Shown here one piece after another: positions 7,778-14,445 of a DNA stretch of 21,150 nucleotides (the first letter of the stretch is position 1; each line of letters starts with the position of its first letter). Origin of the DNA: Synechococcaceae bacterium WB8_1B_136 (GTDB taxonomy: Bacteria; Cyanobacteriota; Cyanobacteriia; PCC-6307; Cyanobiaceae); contig RGNC01000013.1 in the NCBI GenBank assembly GCA_010029175.1, forward strand, positions 1 through 21,150, in the 5' to 3' direction. Under the pieces are notes generated by a model. The model saw nothing but the letters and a program-made list of their open reading frames with translations, was not told the DNA's origin and ran no database searches. The position numbers and the translations under genes were made by a program.

Positions 7778-8047
7778 TCAGCCCAAGGCTGGCAGACCGG
7801 CATGCCGGAGCGTGCGCCAGTCGCCCATGGGGGTGCTCACCTCCAGGCCGAAGTGGCTCACCACGCACCACTCCCGCTGGCTGGCGTCCGCCTGGGAAGC
7901 GATCAAGCCCTCGGCCTCACACCAGGCCAGGGCAGCGGCGTGGGCCTCTTCCAGCGAGTCGAACACGTGATCCAGCTCGGCGTGGGGCAGGCCCCGGGCA
8001 TCGATCAGGCGGTAAAAGCGCCCTTGGGCGGGGATCGACACAGTCAT
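7778..8047 (-). CDS. Small conserved protein of unknown function
   Basis: This is an 89-residue soluble protein from ATG 8047. It begins with a likely strand (GRFYRLID), then a helix (VFDSLEEAHAAALAWCEAEG, about residues 28-47), a strand (REWCVVSHFGLEV) and a short C-terminal piece. The frame is open much further upstream (to 8278), but that part overlaps the pirin gene on the same strand in another frame and is not credible. I know of no function. Its arrangement, with a strand, a 'SLEEAHAAAL' helix and a strand, recalls other small picocyanobacterial proteins. It probably forms an operon with the membrane protein downstream. Confidence 0.7.
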   Translation of the reverse strand: MTVSIPAQGRFYRLIDARGLPHAELDHVFDSLEEAHAAALAWCEAEGLIASQADASQREWCVVSHFGLEVSTPMGDWRTLRHAGLPALG

Positions 8048-8120
8048 GGGTCCAGGCTGGCGGGGTTGCGGGGGCCTGTCCGTCGTCTTCACAACATCTG
8101 CAGGTGCTCCGCTGTGGGCT

Positions 8121-8858
8121 TCAGCACAGCTCGAACAGCAGCAGGTCGGCACCGGCGGGGCCAGCCTGCAGCTGCTGGATCGGTGCCGGCGCGGCAAAAC
8201 CCAGGCCATCGCCGCGCTGGAGCTGGGCGGGCAGTCCCTGCCCGGGCTCAGGGCTCGCCAGGTCGACGGCCCCATCAATCAGCTGCAGCCAGCCGCGACT
8301 GCCGGCCCTCAGGGGCAGCTCCAGCCGATCCCCGGGCTGGGGCCGGGCCCGCCAGAGCCGCACCGGCCGGTGGATGGCCATGGCACCGCCGCTGCACTCC
8401 GGATCCAGCAGGGGGGTCCAACCGGAGCCGATGCGGAAGGGCTTCTGCTCATAGGCCGGGGGAATGCCCGAGCTGCTGGGCTCGATCCAGATCTGCAGCA
8501 GCCGGCAGGGCTGCGCCGCTTCGTTCACTTCGCTGTGCACCACGCCGGTGCCGGCACTCATGCGCTGCACCTCACCGGTCCGCAGCACCTCGGCGTGGCC
8601 CATGGAATCGCGGTGGTTGAGCTGGCCCTCCACCATCACCGTGATGATCTCCATGTCGCGGTGGGGGTGCATGCCGAAGCCCCGGCCGGCGGCGATGGTG
8701 TCGTCGTTGATCACCCGCAGGGGCCCGAAGCCCATCCAGGCCGGGTCGTAGTAGGAGGAAAACGAAAAGCTGTGCCAGCTGTCGAGCCAGTCGAGCTGGC
8801 TATGGAAGCGCTCAGCGGCCGGGCGAAACACCAGGCCGGAGGCAGGGGTCGGGGTCAT
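8121..8858 (-). CDS. Pirin-family protein (bicupin; YhaK/quercetinase type)
   Basis: A 245-residue protein with the pirin fold. In the N-terminal cupin the four metal ligands of the family are visible: His64 and His66 in GFGMHPHRDMEIIT, then His108 and Glu110 in GTGVVHSEVNE. The EIITVMVEGQLNHRDS segment is characteristic. Bacterial pirins can act as metal-dependent quercetin or quinone dioxygenases. ATG 8858 overlaps the TGA of the FMN reductase gene (ATGA), so the two are translationally coupled. It is the last gene of the redox operon running from 10765 to 8121. The longer open frame upstream (to 9536) is an overlap artefact. Confidence 0.93.
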   Translation of the reverse strand: MTPTPASGLVFRPAAERFHSQLDWLDSWHSFSFSSYYDPAWMGFGPLRVINDDTIAAGRGFGMHPHRDMEIITVMVEGQLNHRDSMGHAEVLRTGEVQRMSAGTGVVHSEVNEAAQPCRLLQIWIEPSSSGIPPAYEQKPFRIGSGWTPLLDPECSGGAMAIHRPVRLWRARPQPGDRLELPLRAGSRGWLQLIDGAVDLASPEPGQGLPAQLQRGDGLGFAAPAPIQQLQAGPAGADLLLFELC

Positions 8859-9382
8859 GGTCGGGGAGCGTGGAGGTGGTGCAAACGGGTGATCAGATCG
8901 GCGATGGAGTCGTCCTTGGCGGGATGGCTGCTGTTGCTCACCAGCTGACGGCCCACCACATGGGCACCGAGATGGGCCAGCTGCAAGCGCAGCGCGGCCA
9001 TCAGGGTGTGGCCGCCGCCGCCGGAGTGGGTGGCGATCACCACCGGGCGGCCGTTGAACAGGCTGCGGAAGTCGTCGCCCTGCACCGACAGCCAGGCAAT
9101 GGCGCTGGTGAGCACCGGCGGGATGGAGCCGTTGTATTCCGGCGCGCAGATCACCCAGCGGGGAGCGGCAGCCAGCTGGGCCTGAAGCCCCGCCAGGGCC
9201 GGGGGCAGACCGGCGGCCTGGGCCCGCGGGGTGTAGAGCGGCAGCTCGATGGCAGTGAGATCGAGCACGGCAGCGCTCTGGCCCTGCTGGCGGGCGGCAG
9301 CCGCGAAGCGCTCCGCCAGCTGCAGGTTCTCGCCGTTGCTGGCGGAGATCACAAGCACATCGGGCGAGCTGGGGGTTGTCAT
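8855..9382 (-). CDS. NADPH-dependent FMN reductase family flavoprotein
   Basis: A 175-residue protein with a flavodoxin-like fold. The N-terminal strand and phosphate loop are DVLVISASNGENLQLAERF (residues 8-26). The family's APEYNGSIPPVLTSAIAWLS segment, which binds the flavin ring and forms the dimer, is intact. GGGGHTLMAALRLQLAHLGA is the helix before the C-terminal strand. Related proteins (YieF/ChrR, azoreductases) reduce quinones and other electrophiles with NAD(P)H. Its start overlaps the stop of the OYE gene and its stop overlaps the start of the pirin gene (ATGA in both places), so the three are tightly coupled. The natural substrate is not known. Confidence 0.92.
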   Translation of the reverse strand: MTTPSSPDVLVISASNGENLQLAERFAAAARQQGQSAAVLDLTAIELPLYTPRAQAAGLPPALAGLQAQLAAAPRWVICAPEYNGSIPPVLTSAIAWLSVQGDDFRSLFNGRPVVIATHSGGGGHTLMAALRLQLAHLGAHVVGRQLVSNSSHPAKDDSIADLITRLHHLHAPRP

Positions 9383-10449
9383 GGCTGGGAATCCAGGCTG
9401 GGGTAGTCGGTGTAACCCGCCGGGCCGGGGCTGTAGAAGCTGGCGGGATCGGCCGCATTGAGGGGCGCCCCGCGGCGAAAGCGCTCCGGCAGGTCGGGAT
9501 TGGCGAGAAAGGCAGTGCCGAAGGCCACCGCATCAAGGGCCCCCGAGCCGATGGCGGCGTTGGCTTCCTCGGCGCTGTATCCCATGTTGGCCACCAGCAC
9601 GCCGTTGAAGTGCTGGCGCAGCGGCGTGAGCAGATCGCCGTGCTGCTGGCCCAGCAGATCGCCGCGCATCAGATGCAGATAGGCCAGCGGCAGATCATTG
9701 AGCCGCTGGGCCAGCCAGGTGGTGAGCCCGATCGGGTCGCTGTCGGCCATGGCGTTGTAGCCATTCAGCGGCGAAAGGCGCAGACCCATCAGCGGCGTTT
9801 CAGGCGCCACCGCCTCCAACACCTCCAGCAGCAGACGCGCCCGGTTCTCGACCGGGCCGCCATAGGGGCCGCTGCGGTGGTTGCTGCCATCGCGCAGGAA
9901 GGAATCCAGCAGGTAGCCGTTGGCGCCGTGGACCTCCACCCCATCGAAACCGGCGGCCATGGCGGCCCGGGCCGCCTGGCGGAAACCCTCCACGATGGCG
10001 GGCAGTTCGTCGTCGCGCAGTTCGCGGGGCACCACGTAGGGCTGTTTGCCCTCAGGGGTGTGCACCTCATCACCGGTGATGGCGATCGGGCTGGGGGCCA
10101 CAGGCTGGGCGCCGCCATTGAGCAGGGGATGGCAGGCGCGGCCGCCGTGCCAGAGCTGCAACACGATGCGGCCGCCAGCGCGATGCACCGCCTCGGTGGT
10201 GAGCTTCCAGCCCTCGATCTGGGCCTGGTTGGTGATGCCGGGCTCATGCCAGAAGGCGGAATTCCCCTCCAGCACCATCGTGGCCTCGGCCACGATCAGG
10301 CCGGCACTGGCCCGCTGGCCGTAGTACTCGGCCATCAGCGGCCCGGGCACATGACCCTCCTCGGCGCGGCAGCGGGTGAGGGGCGCCATCCAGATGCGGT
10401 TGGGCAGCTCCAGGCTGCCGAGACGCAGCGGCGTGAACAGGTCGGCCAT
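9379..10449 (-). CDS. Old Yellow Enzyme family alkene reductase (NemA-like)
   Basis: A 356-residue FMN-dependent TIM-barrel enzyme that reduces activated C=C bonds in enones, maleimides and nitro compounds with NAD(P)H. The N-terminal FMN contact is APLTRCRA (22-29), with Thr25 in the place of the flavin-tuning Thr. The active-site trio is His174, Asn177 and Tyr179 (VHGANGY), and the FMN-binding tail includes YGGPVENR (196-203). The start is ATG 10449, where MADLFTPLRLGSLELPNRI matches the family N-terminus. It lies 46 bases after the CDGSH gene on the same strand and overlaps the FMN reductase by four bases. Together they look like an electrophile or quinone detoxification unit. Confidence 0.95.
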   Translation of the reverse strand: MADLFTPLRLGSLELPNRIWMAPLTRCRAEEGHVPGPLMAEYYGQRASAGLIVAEATMVLEGNSAFWHEPGITNQAQIEGWKLTTEAVHRAGGRIVLQLWHGGRACHPLLNGGAQPVAPSPIAITGDEVHTPEGKQPYVVPRELRDDELPAIVEGFRQAARAAMAAGFDGVEVHGANGYLLDSFLRDGSNHRSGPYGGPVENRARLLLEVLEAVAPETPLMGLRLSPLNGYNAMADSDPIGLTTWLAQRLNDLPLAYLHLMRGDLLGQQHGDLLTPLRQHFNGVLVANMGYSAEEANAAIGSGALDAVAFGTAFLANPDLPERFRRGAPLNAADPASFYSPGPAGYTDYPSLDSQP

Positions 10450-10495
10450 GGCGAGGGGATTGCAAGGAACGAGTGGTGGGCCGCCCAACAGCGGC

Positions 10496-10765
10496 TCAGC
10501 CCCAGAACTTCCACCAGGGGCGTGTTGCGGCCGGGGCAGCGTTGCGGCTGGTGTGGCTGCCATCGCAGAAGGGGCTGTTGCCCGTGGCACCGCAATTGCA
10601 GAGATACACGGTTTTGGCCGCATCCAGCTGCAAGATGTGGGGGATCTTGCCGGTGCCCTGGTGGCTGCCATCACAGAAGGGGCCGTTCTTGCTGAGGCCG
10701 CAGGTGCAGAGGGCGTGGGCGCCGGCTTCGAGGGCCAGCGGGGCAGGATGGGAGGTGGTGCTCAT
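10496..10765 (-). CDS. Double CDGSH iron-sulfur protein
   Basis: An 89-residue protein with two CDGSH (NEET-type) motifs, each CxC-x8-CDGSH: C20-x-C22 with C31-D-G-S-H35, and C56-x-C58 with C67-D-G-S-H71. Each motif normally binds one 2Fe-2S cluster through three Cys and one His, and all eight ligands are present. There is no membrane anchor. The tail RPWWKFWG is strikingly aromatic. ATG 10765 was chosen because the frame above it (to 11017) runs through the divergent promoter region. It is the first gene of the redox operon. An electron-transfer or redox-sensing role alongside the OYE and FMN reductase is inference. Confidence 0.93.
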   Translation of the reverse strand: MSTTSHPAPLALEAGAHALCTCGLSKNGPFCDGSHQGTGKIPHILQLDAAKTVYLCNCGATGNSPFCDGSHTSRNAAPAATRPWWKFWG

Positions 10766-10821
10766 GGCAGGTGGATCGCGAGGATGCTCCCTTGGGGGGG
10801 GATGTGCTGATGCTGCGGCCC

Positions 10822-10837
10822 GCGCAGACCGCTGCGC
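10822..10837. promoter_or_regulatory. Inverted repeat, candidate operator between CDGSH operon and HxlR gene
   Basis: GCGCAG and CTGCGC, two perfect 6-base arms separated by ACCG, lie 57 bases from the CDGSH start (10765) and 43 bases from the HxlR start (10880). This is near the middle of the divergent intergenic region. A shared operator for a dimeric regulator is plausible; a short hairpin in a leader RNA is the alternative. The whole divergent region is 10766-10879. Confidence 0.4.
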
Positions 10838-10879
10838 AAGAACGCACTTCAACGTGGCCGAGGTACCCGCAGGTGACCC

Positions 10880-11244
10880 ATGAGTGACAGCCAGGGCTTC
10901 ATCGCCAGCCACGACCACAGCAACTGCAAGGCGGAACTGGCCCTGCGGGTGATTCAGGGCCGCTGGAAGCTGTTGATCCTGCGGGAATTGATCGAGGGGG
11001 TGCAGCGCTTCTCCCATCTCAAGCGGGCCCTGCCCGGGTGAGCCAGAAGGTGCTCACCGCGCAGCTGCGGGAACTGGAGGCCGATGGCGTTCTGGAGCGC
11101 ACGGTGTATCCCCAGGTGCCGCCCCGGGTGGACTACGCCCTCACAGGCCTGGGGCGCGAGCTGATCCCCGTGCTGGAGGGCCTGCACGCCTGGGGCCAGC
11201 AGGTTGGCCACCACACCCGGGGCCGCCAGTCGTCGGCCAGGTAG
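10880..11244 (+). pseudogene. HxlR-family transcriptional regulator, interrupted by a -1 frameshift
   Basis: The first frame (ATG 10880) encodes MSDSQGFIASHDHSNCKAEL and then VIQGRWKLLILRELIEGVQ followed by FSHLKRALPG, then stops at TGA 11039-11041. The next frame, from 11038, continues exactly where an HxlR domain should: SQKVLTAQLRELEADGVLER, then VPPRVDYALTGLGREL and WGQQV. Joined, they give a complete winged-helix HxlR protein of about 121 residues with the N-terminal redox-type Cys16. The break sits at CCCGGGTGAG; one more G (CCCGGGGTGAG) would restore PGVSQKVL. It is either a true pseudogene or a one-base sequencing or assembly error. HxlR proteins (YodB, HypR, QorR) respond to quinones, aldehydes or disulfide stress, and it lies divergent to such an operon. 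Confidence 0.85.
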
Positions 11245-11375
11245 GCAATCCTCTGGGGGGCGCCGGAGCACTGGATCGGCATCGGCGGGCAGGGGAACAC
11301 CGCCTTGCCGCCCTGGAACGCCTGGATGCAAGCCCAGCTGTAGGCGGCGTACTCGCGGGACTCGGTGCTGCACAC
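11133..11375 (-). CDS. Possible small protein or gene remnant, antisense to the 3' end of the HxlR gene
   Basis: From GTG 11375 a minus-strand frame reads VCSTESREYAAYSWACIQAF, then QGGKAVFPCPPMPIQCSG and APQRIAYLADDWRP. Almost every codon in the first 50 ends in G or C, and the amino-acid mix (Tyr, Trp, Phe, Cys) is protein-like. After about 11230 the frame runs into the antisense of the HxlR gene and the translation becomes Trp/Pro/Cys-rich and unconvincing, with a stop at 11133. I do not recognise it. It may be a small real gene, or the remains of one truncated at the HxlR end. Its 5' end abuts a C8-A8-G5 tract that could hide a further frameshift. Confidence 0.35.
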   Translation of the reverse strand: MCSTESREYAAYSWACIQAFQGGKAVFPCPPMPIQCSGAPQRIAYLADDWRPRVWWPTCWPQACRPSSTGISSRPRPVRA

Positions 11376-11395
11376 CCCCCCCAAAAAAAAGGGGG
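11375..11395. repeat. Homopolymer tract C8-A8-G5
   Basis: Eight C, eight A and five G follow one another without interruption. The C and G runs can pair, giving a five-base-pair stem with an A8 loop on the plus strand (T8 on the minus). It lies in the 286-base gap 11245-11530, which otherwise holds the possible minus-strand remnant and the rubrerythrin promoter region. Such tracts are prone to slippage and to sequencing error. Confidence 0.9.
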
Positions 11396-11468
11396 CGGAT
11401 CAGCTGCGTTGACCGAACAGACGACCCCAGCCGCCAGAGGCGTCGCGCCGCGCACAACGAAACACAAC

Positions 11469-11506
11469 GGAGCTAACTCATACTCACTCCGCTTTAGGCT
11501 AGGCTG
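11469..11506 (+). promoter_or_regulatory. Candidate rubrerythrin promoter/operator region
   Basis: Two overlapping TAGGCT hexamers (11496-11501 and 11501-11506) lie about 30 bases before the rubrerythrin ATG and fit a TAnnnT -10 element. Just upstream, CGGAG (11469-11473) and CTCCG (11488-11492) form an inverted repeat with a 14-base spacer, and the spacer contains ACTCAT/ACTCAC, a short direct repeat. No convincing -35 is seen. Regulator unknown. Confidence 0.35.
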
Positions 11507-11530
11507 GCCGCATCCAAGCCAGAGGCCCTG

Positions 11531-12244
11531 ATGGACCTGTCCAAACCCAACACCCAGGCCAACCTCGAGGCCGCCTTCGGCGGCGAGAGCATGGCCAACC
11601 GCAAATACCTCTTCTTCGCCGAGGTGGCCAAGCAGCTCGGCAACAGCGATCTGGCCAAGCTGTTCCGCGACACGGCCAACCAGGAAACCGAGCACGCCTT
11701 CGCCCACTTCCGCCTGCTCCATCCCGAGCTGGTGATCGAGGATCCAGCCAGCCTCAGCGAGGCCCAGAAGCAGGCGGTGCTGGCCCGCTGCCTGCAACTG
11801 GCCATCGAGGGCGAAACCTACGAGTACACAACGATGTACCCGGAGTTCGCCGCCCAGGCCCGCGCCGACCGCGACAGCGGCGCCGAAGCCGAGTTCAACG
11901 AGCAGATCGATGAGTCGAAGGACCATGCCGGCATCTTCCGAACGGCCGCCAAGAACTTCGGCCTGCTGGCACCGATCGAGCAGCACCACGCCGAGCGCTA
12001 CGGCATCGCCCTGGAGGCCCTCAACGGAGGCGGTCGCCTGGGAGAGGCGGCCGAACCCGTGGCGGGCAAATGGATCTGCAAGGTGTGCTCGATGATCTAC
12101 GACCCGGCCAGCGGCGACCCCGATTCCGGCATCGCCCCCGGCACCCCGTTCGAGGCCATCCCCGACAGCTGGGTGTGCCCCATCTGCGGCACCCGCAAGG
12201 CCAACTTCGTGCCCTACCGCGAACCGGAACTGCAGGCGGACTGA
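11531..12244 (+). CDS. rbr: Rubrerythrin with full C-terminal rubredoxin domain
   Basis: A 237-residue peroxide-reducing di-iron protein of the cytoplasm. The ferritin-like four-helix domain (about 1-165) shows the metal-binding residues Glu19, Glu52 with His55 (ETEH) and Glu93 (EGETYEY), plus a second DESKDH segment near 127-132. The C-terminal domain (180-228) is a rubredoxin with two iron-binding pairs, C183-x2-C186 and C216-x2-C219, and the full-length central loop (DPASGDPDSG) of true rubredoxins; classical rubrerythrins have a shorter rubredoxin-like domain. Electrons pass from the rubredoxin iron to the di-iron site to reduce H2O2. It is probably monocistronic, with a terminator at 12273-12295. 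Confidence 0.95.
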   Translation: MDLSKPNTQANLEAAFGGESMANRKYLFFAEVAKQLGNSDLAKLFRDTANQETEHAFAHFRLLHPELVIEDPASLSEAQKQAVLARCLQLAIEGETYEYTTMYPEFAAQARADRDSGAEAEFNEQIDESKDHAGIFRTAAKNFGLLAPIEQHHAERYGIALEALNGGGRLGEAAEPVAGKWICKVCSMIYDPASGDPDSGIAPGTPFEAIPDSWVCPICGTRKANFVPYREPELQAD

Positions 12245-12272
12245 AACCGATCAAGGCCGCCCCCTAGCACAC

Positions 12273-12295
12273 AGCCGCCGGCCCTCGGCGGCTTT
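12273..12295 (+). terminator. Terminator after rubrerythrin
   Basis: AGCCGCCG and CGGCGGCT, an 8-base perfect stem with loop GCCCT, is followed by only a short T run (TTTAG). It starts 29 bases after the rubrerythrin stop. The short T tract makes it a weak terminator or an RNA-stabilising hairpin. Confidence 0.6.
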
Positions 12296-12325
12296 AGTGT
12301 GGATTCCAGGACACGCGGCCCTGGC

Positions 12326-12499
12326 ATGAGCCCCGATCTCCACCATCCCCACTCCAGCGCAGACCTCCACACCGGTGCCTCCAGCACCAGCCTCAAGTGG
12401 GGGAGCGATGGCGAACTCTCGCCCGTGGACCTGCAACGGGTGCTGGAGCGGCTCACCGACCCCAATCTCACCCAGTGCCAGCTGGAGCCGGAGCGCTGA
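12326..12499 (+). CDS. Small conserved protein of unknown function (57 residues)
   Basis: From ATG 12326 the protein starts MSPDLHHPHSSADLHTGA, His-rich and unstructured. It continues with SLKWGSDGELSPVDLQRVLERL, which looks like a short strand and a helix, then TDPNLTQCQLEPER. I do not recognise a family. Support comes from the G/C-ending codons and the position between the rubrerythrin terminator and the response regulator, 72 bases upstream of the latter. The frame is also open from 12299, but that extension falls in the terminator tail and is less likely. Confidence 0.55.
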   Translation: MSPDLHHPHSSADLHTGASSTSLKWGSDGELSPVDLQRVLERLTDPNLTQCQLEPER

Positions 12500-12571
12500 G
12501 GGGCTCGGGGCCTCGATCACACTCCAGCCGATGTATCGCCCCATACCGCTGCAGCCCTGCACAATTGAGGC

Positions 12572-13297
12572 ATGAGCCAGGTGGCCTCCCCAGCCCCGAT
12601 CACCCGCCTGCTGGTGGTGGAGGACGACGACACCATCCGCGAGACGGTGAGCGAGGCCATGGAACTGGAGGGGTTTGCCGTGACGGCGGCCACCAATGGC
12701 CAGAGCGCCTGGGAGCTGTTGAACCGCGAGCGGTTTGATCTGGTGGTGCTCGATCTGATGTTGCCTGGCATCAATGGCCTCGACCTGTGCCGCCAGTTGC
12801 GCCAGACCAACAACCCGCCACTGATCCTGGTGGTGAGTGCCCGCGACACCGAAACCGACCGGGTGCTGGGGCTGGAGGTGGGAGCAGACGACTACCTCAC
12901 CAAACCCTTCGGCATTCGCGAGCTGGTGGCCCGCTGCCGGGCCCTGCTCCGCCGCAACCGCAGCCAGGACCCCGTGCTGGCCAATGGCGCCGACAGCCAC
13001 CAGGTGCTCGAACACGCCGACCTGCAACTGTTCCGGGGCGAATGCCGCGTGAGCCGCGGCGGCGAGGAGCTGAGGCTCTCCCCCAAGGAATACAAGCTGC
13101 TGGAACTGTTCCTGCAACAGCCCCGGCGGGTGTGGAGCCGCGAGCAGCTGATTGAGCAGGTCTGGGGAGTTGATTACATCGGCGACACCAAAACCGTGGA
13201 TGTGCACATCCGCTGGTTGCGCGAGAAGATCGAAACCGACCCCTCCAACCCGATCCACCTGGTGACGGTGAGGGGGTTCGGATACCGCTTCGGCTAG
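12572..13297 (+). CDS. phoB: OmpR/PhoB-family response regulator, probable PhoB (SphR)
   Basis: A 241-residue response regulator. The receiver domain (11-125) has the acidic pocket EDDD (17-20), the phosphorylated Asp61 in VVLDLMLPG, the switch Ser89 in VVSARD and Lys111 in DYLTKPFG. The C-terminal winged-helix domain (about 140-240) contains LSPKEYKLLELFLQQPRRVW, then WGVDYIGDTKTVDVHIRWLR, and ends VRGFGYRFG. The start is ATG 12572, preceded by GAGG. A kinase gene follows after 4 bases. PhoB identity rests on the kinase type (one membrane segment, PAS) and on a Pho-like box nearby; another OmpR-class regulator cannot be excluded. Confidence 0.9.
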   Translation: MSQVASPAPITRLLVVEDDDTIRETVSEAMELEGFAVTAATNGQSAWELLNRERFDLVVLDLMLPGINGLDLCRQLRQTNNPPLILVVSARDTETDRVLGLEVGADDYLTKPFGIRELVARCRALLRRNRSQDPVLANGADSHQVLEHADLQLFRGECRVSRGGEELRLSPKEYKLLELFLQQPRRVWSREQLIEQVWGVDYIGDTKTVDVHIRWLREKIETDPSNPIHLVTVRGFGYRFG

Positions 13298-13301
13298 GCC
13301 G

Positions 13302-14441
13302 ATGGCCCTCAGCTCCCAACTCCAGCTGCTGCTGGCCCTGGCCGCCGGTGCAGCGCTCGGCTGGCAATGGCGCCGTCGCCGCGAGCAACCACGCAGCCAT
13401 CGACCGCCACCGGAGGCGCCGCTGGACCTGCCGGCGGAACAGTTGCGCCGCTGGGTGGACGACATGCCCCTGGGCTGGCTGGTGATTGCGCCGGACAAGA
13501 CCATCGCCAGCCTCAACCCCAGGGCGGAGAAACTCCTGGAGGTGGATCAGGGCCTGGCGCTGCTGGGACAACCGATCAGCGTGCTCGCCCCCTCCGACGA
13601 GGTGCTGCATCTGATCGAACTGGCCCGCGACAAGGGGGTGACCCAGCGGGGCAGCTGGCCCCTGGCCGGCGACACCCTGGACCTGCGGATGCTGGCCGGC
13701 AGCGGAGGCTGGGTGGGGTTGCTGCTGCAGGGGCGCAGCCCGCTGCAGGCCCAGCTGGAGCAGCAGGAGCAATGGGTGGGCGATGTGGCCCACGAGCTCA
13801 AAACCCCGATCACGGCGTTGATGCTGGTGGGCGACAGCCTGGCGGCGCGGGCCGAGGGACAACAGGCCGTGCTGGTGGCACGGCTGCAGCGGGAACTGCA
13901 GCGCCTGCAGCTGTTGGTGAGCGATCTGCTGGATCTCTCCAGGCTGGAGAACACCCCCCTGGCGGAGGGGCGCCCCGCCGCCGCGGTGGACCCCCGCGAT
14001 GTGATCGGCAGCGTGTGGGCCACCCTGGAGCCGCTGGCCCGCGACCGGGGCATTCATCTGGCGGTGAATCCCGCCAGGGATGCGGTGCTGCTGGCGGCAG
14101 CGGACCCCGCGCGCCTGCACCAGGCCCTGCTCAACCTGCTCGACAACGCCCTGCGCTACAGCCCCGATCAGGAGGTGATCGAGGTGACGATCAGCCGCCG
14201 CGACCGCTGGTGCCAGATCAGCGTGCGCGACCACGGCCCTGGCCTGAGCAGCACCGACCAGAAGAGGTTGTTTCAGCGCTTCTACCGGGGCGATCCAGCC
14301 CGAGCGAAAGGCCCCCGCACCGGCAGCGGGCTGGGACTGTCGATCGTGCAACAGATCGCCCTCTCCCAGGGAGGCATGGTGCGGGCCACCAACCACCCCC
14401 AGGGGGGAGCCGTGCTGGAGCTGCTGTTGCCAATGGGCTGA
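13302..14441 (+). CDS. phoR: Sensor histidine kinase, probable PhoR (SphS)
   Basis: A 379-residue kinase. A single N-terminal membrane segment (residues 7-22, LLLALAAGAALG) is followed by RRRRE and a Pro-rich linker, a PAS-like domain (45-145) with no periplasmic loop, and a DHp domain with the phosphorylated His164 in DVAHELKTPITAL. The ATPase domain carries the N box NLLDNALRYSP, then DHGPGL, and the G2 motif GSGLGLSIV. The architecture of one anchor, PAS, DHp and ATPase is that of PhoR/SphS, which sense phosphate through the Pst transporter rather than by a periplasmic domain. It starts 4 bases after the regulator gene and converges with the CRP gene, 4 bases apart. Confidence 0.9.
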   Translation: MALSSQLQLLLALAAGAALGWQWRRRREQPRSHRPPPEAPLDLPAEQLRRWVDDMPLGWLVIAPDKTIASLNPRAEKLLEVDQGLALLGQPISVLAPSDEVLHLIELARDKGVTQRGSWPLAGDTLDLRMLAGSGGWVGLLLQGRSPLQAQLEQQEQWVGDVAHELKTPITALMLVGDSLAARAEGQQAVLVARLQRELQRLQLLVSDLLDLSRLENTPLAEGRPAAAVDPRDVIGSVWATLEPLARDRGIHLAVNPARDAVLLAAADPARLHQALLNLLDNALRYSPDQEVIEVTISRRDRWCQISVRDHGPGLSSTDQKRLFQRFYRGDPARAKGPRTGSGLGLSIVQQIALSQGGMVRATNHPQGGAVLELLLPMG

Positions 14442-14445
14442 GGGA

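Noticed and set aside
8121..9536. 471-residue minus-strand frame joined to pirin
   Set aside because: Only the part from 8858 is pirin; the rest overlaps the FMN reductase and OYE genes in another frame and is Pro/Arg/Ala-rich noise.
9376..10695. 439-residue plus-strand frame opposite the OYE gene
   Set aside because: It is antisense of the well supported OYE gene, with no recognisable motif.
11030..11045. Programmed -1 frameshift in the HxlR gene
   Set aside because: The site CCC GGG TGA does not allow good re-pairing after a -1 slip and no stimulatory structure is obvious; a simple indel or sequence error is more likely.
12251..14396. Long minus-strand frames opposite the PhoB/PhoR genes
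   Set aside because: The plus-strand two-component genes carry all expected catalytic residues; these frames are shadows.
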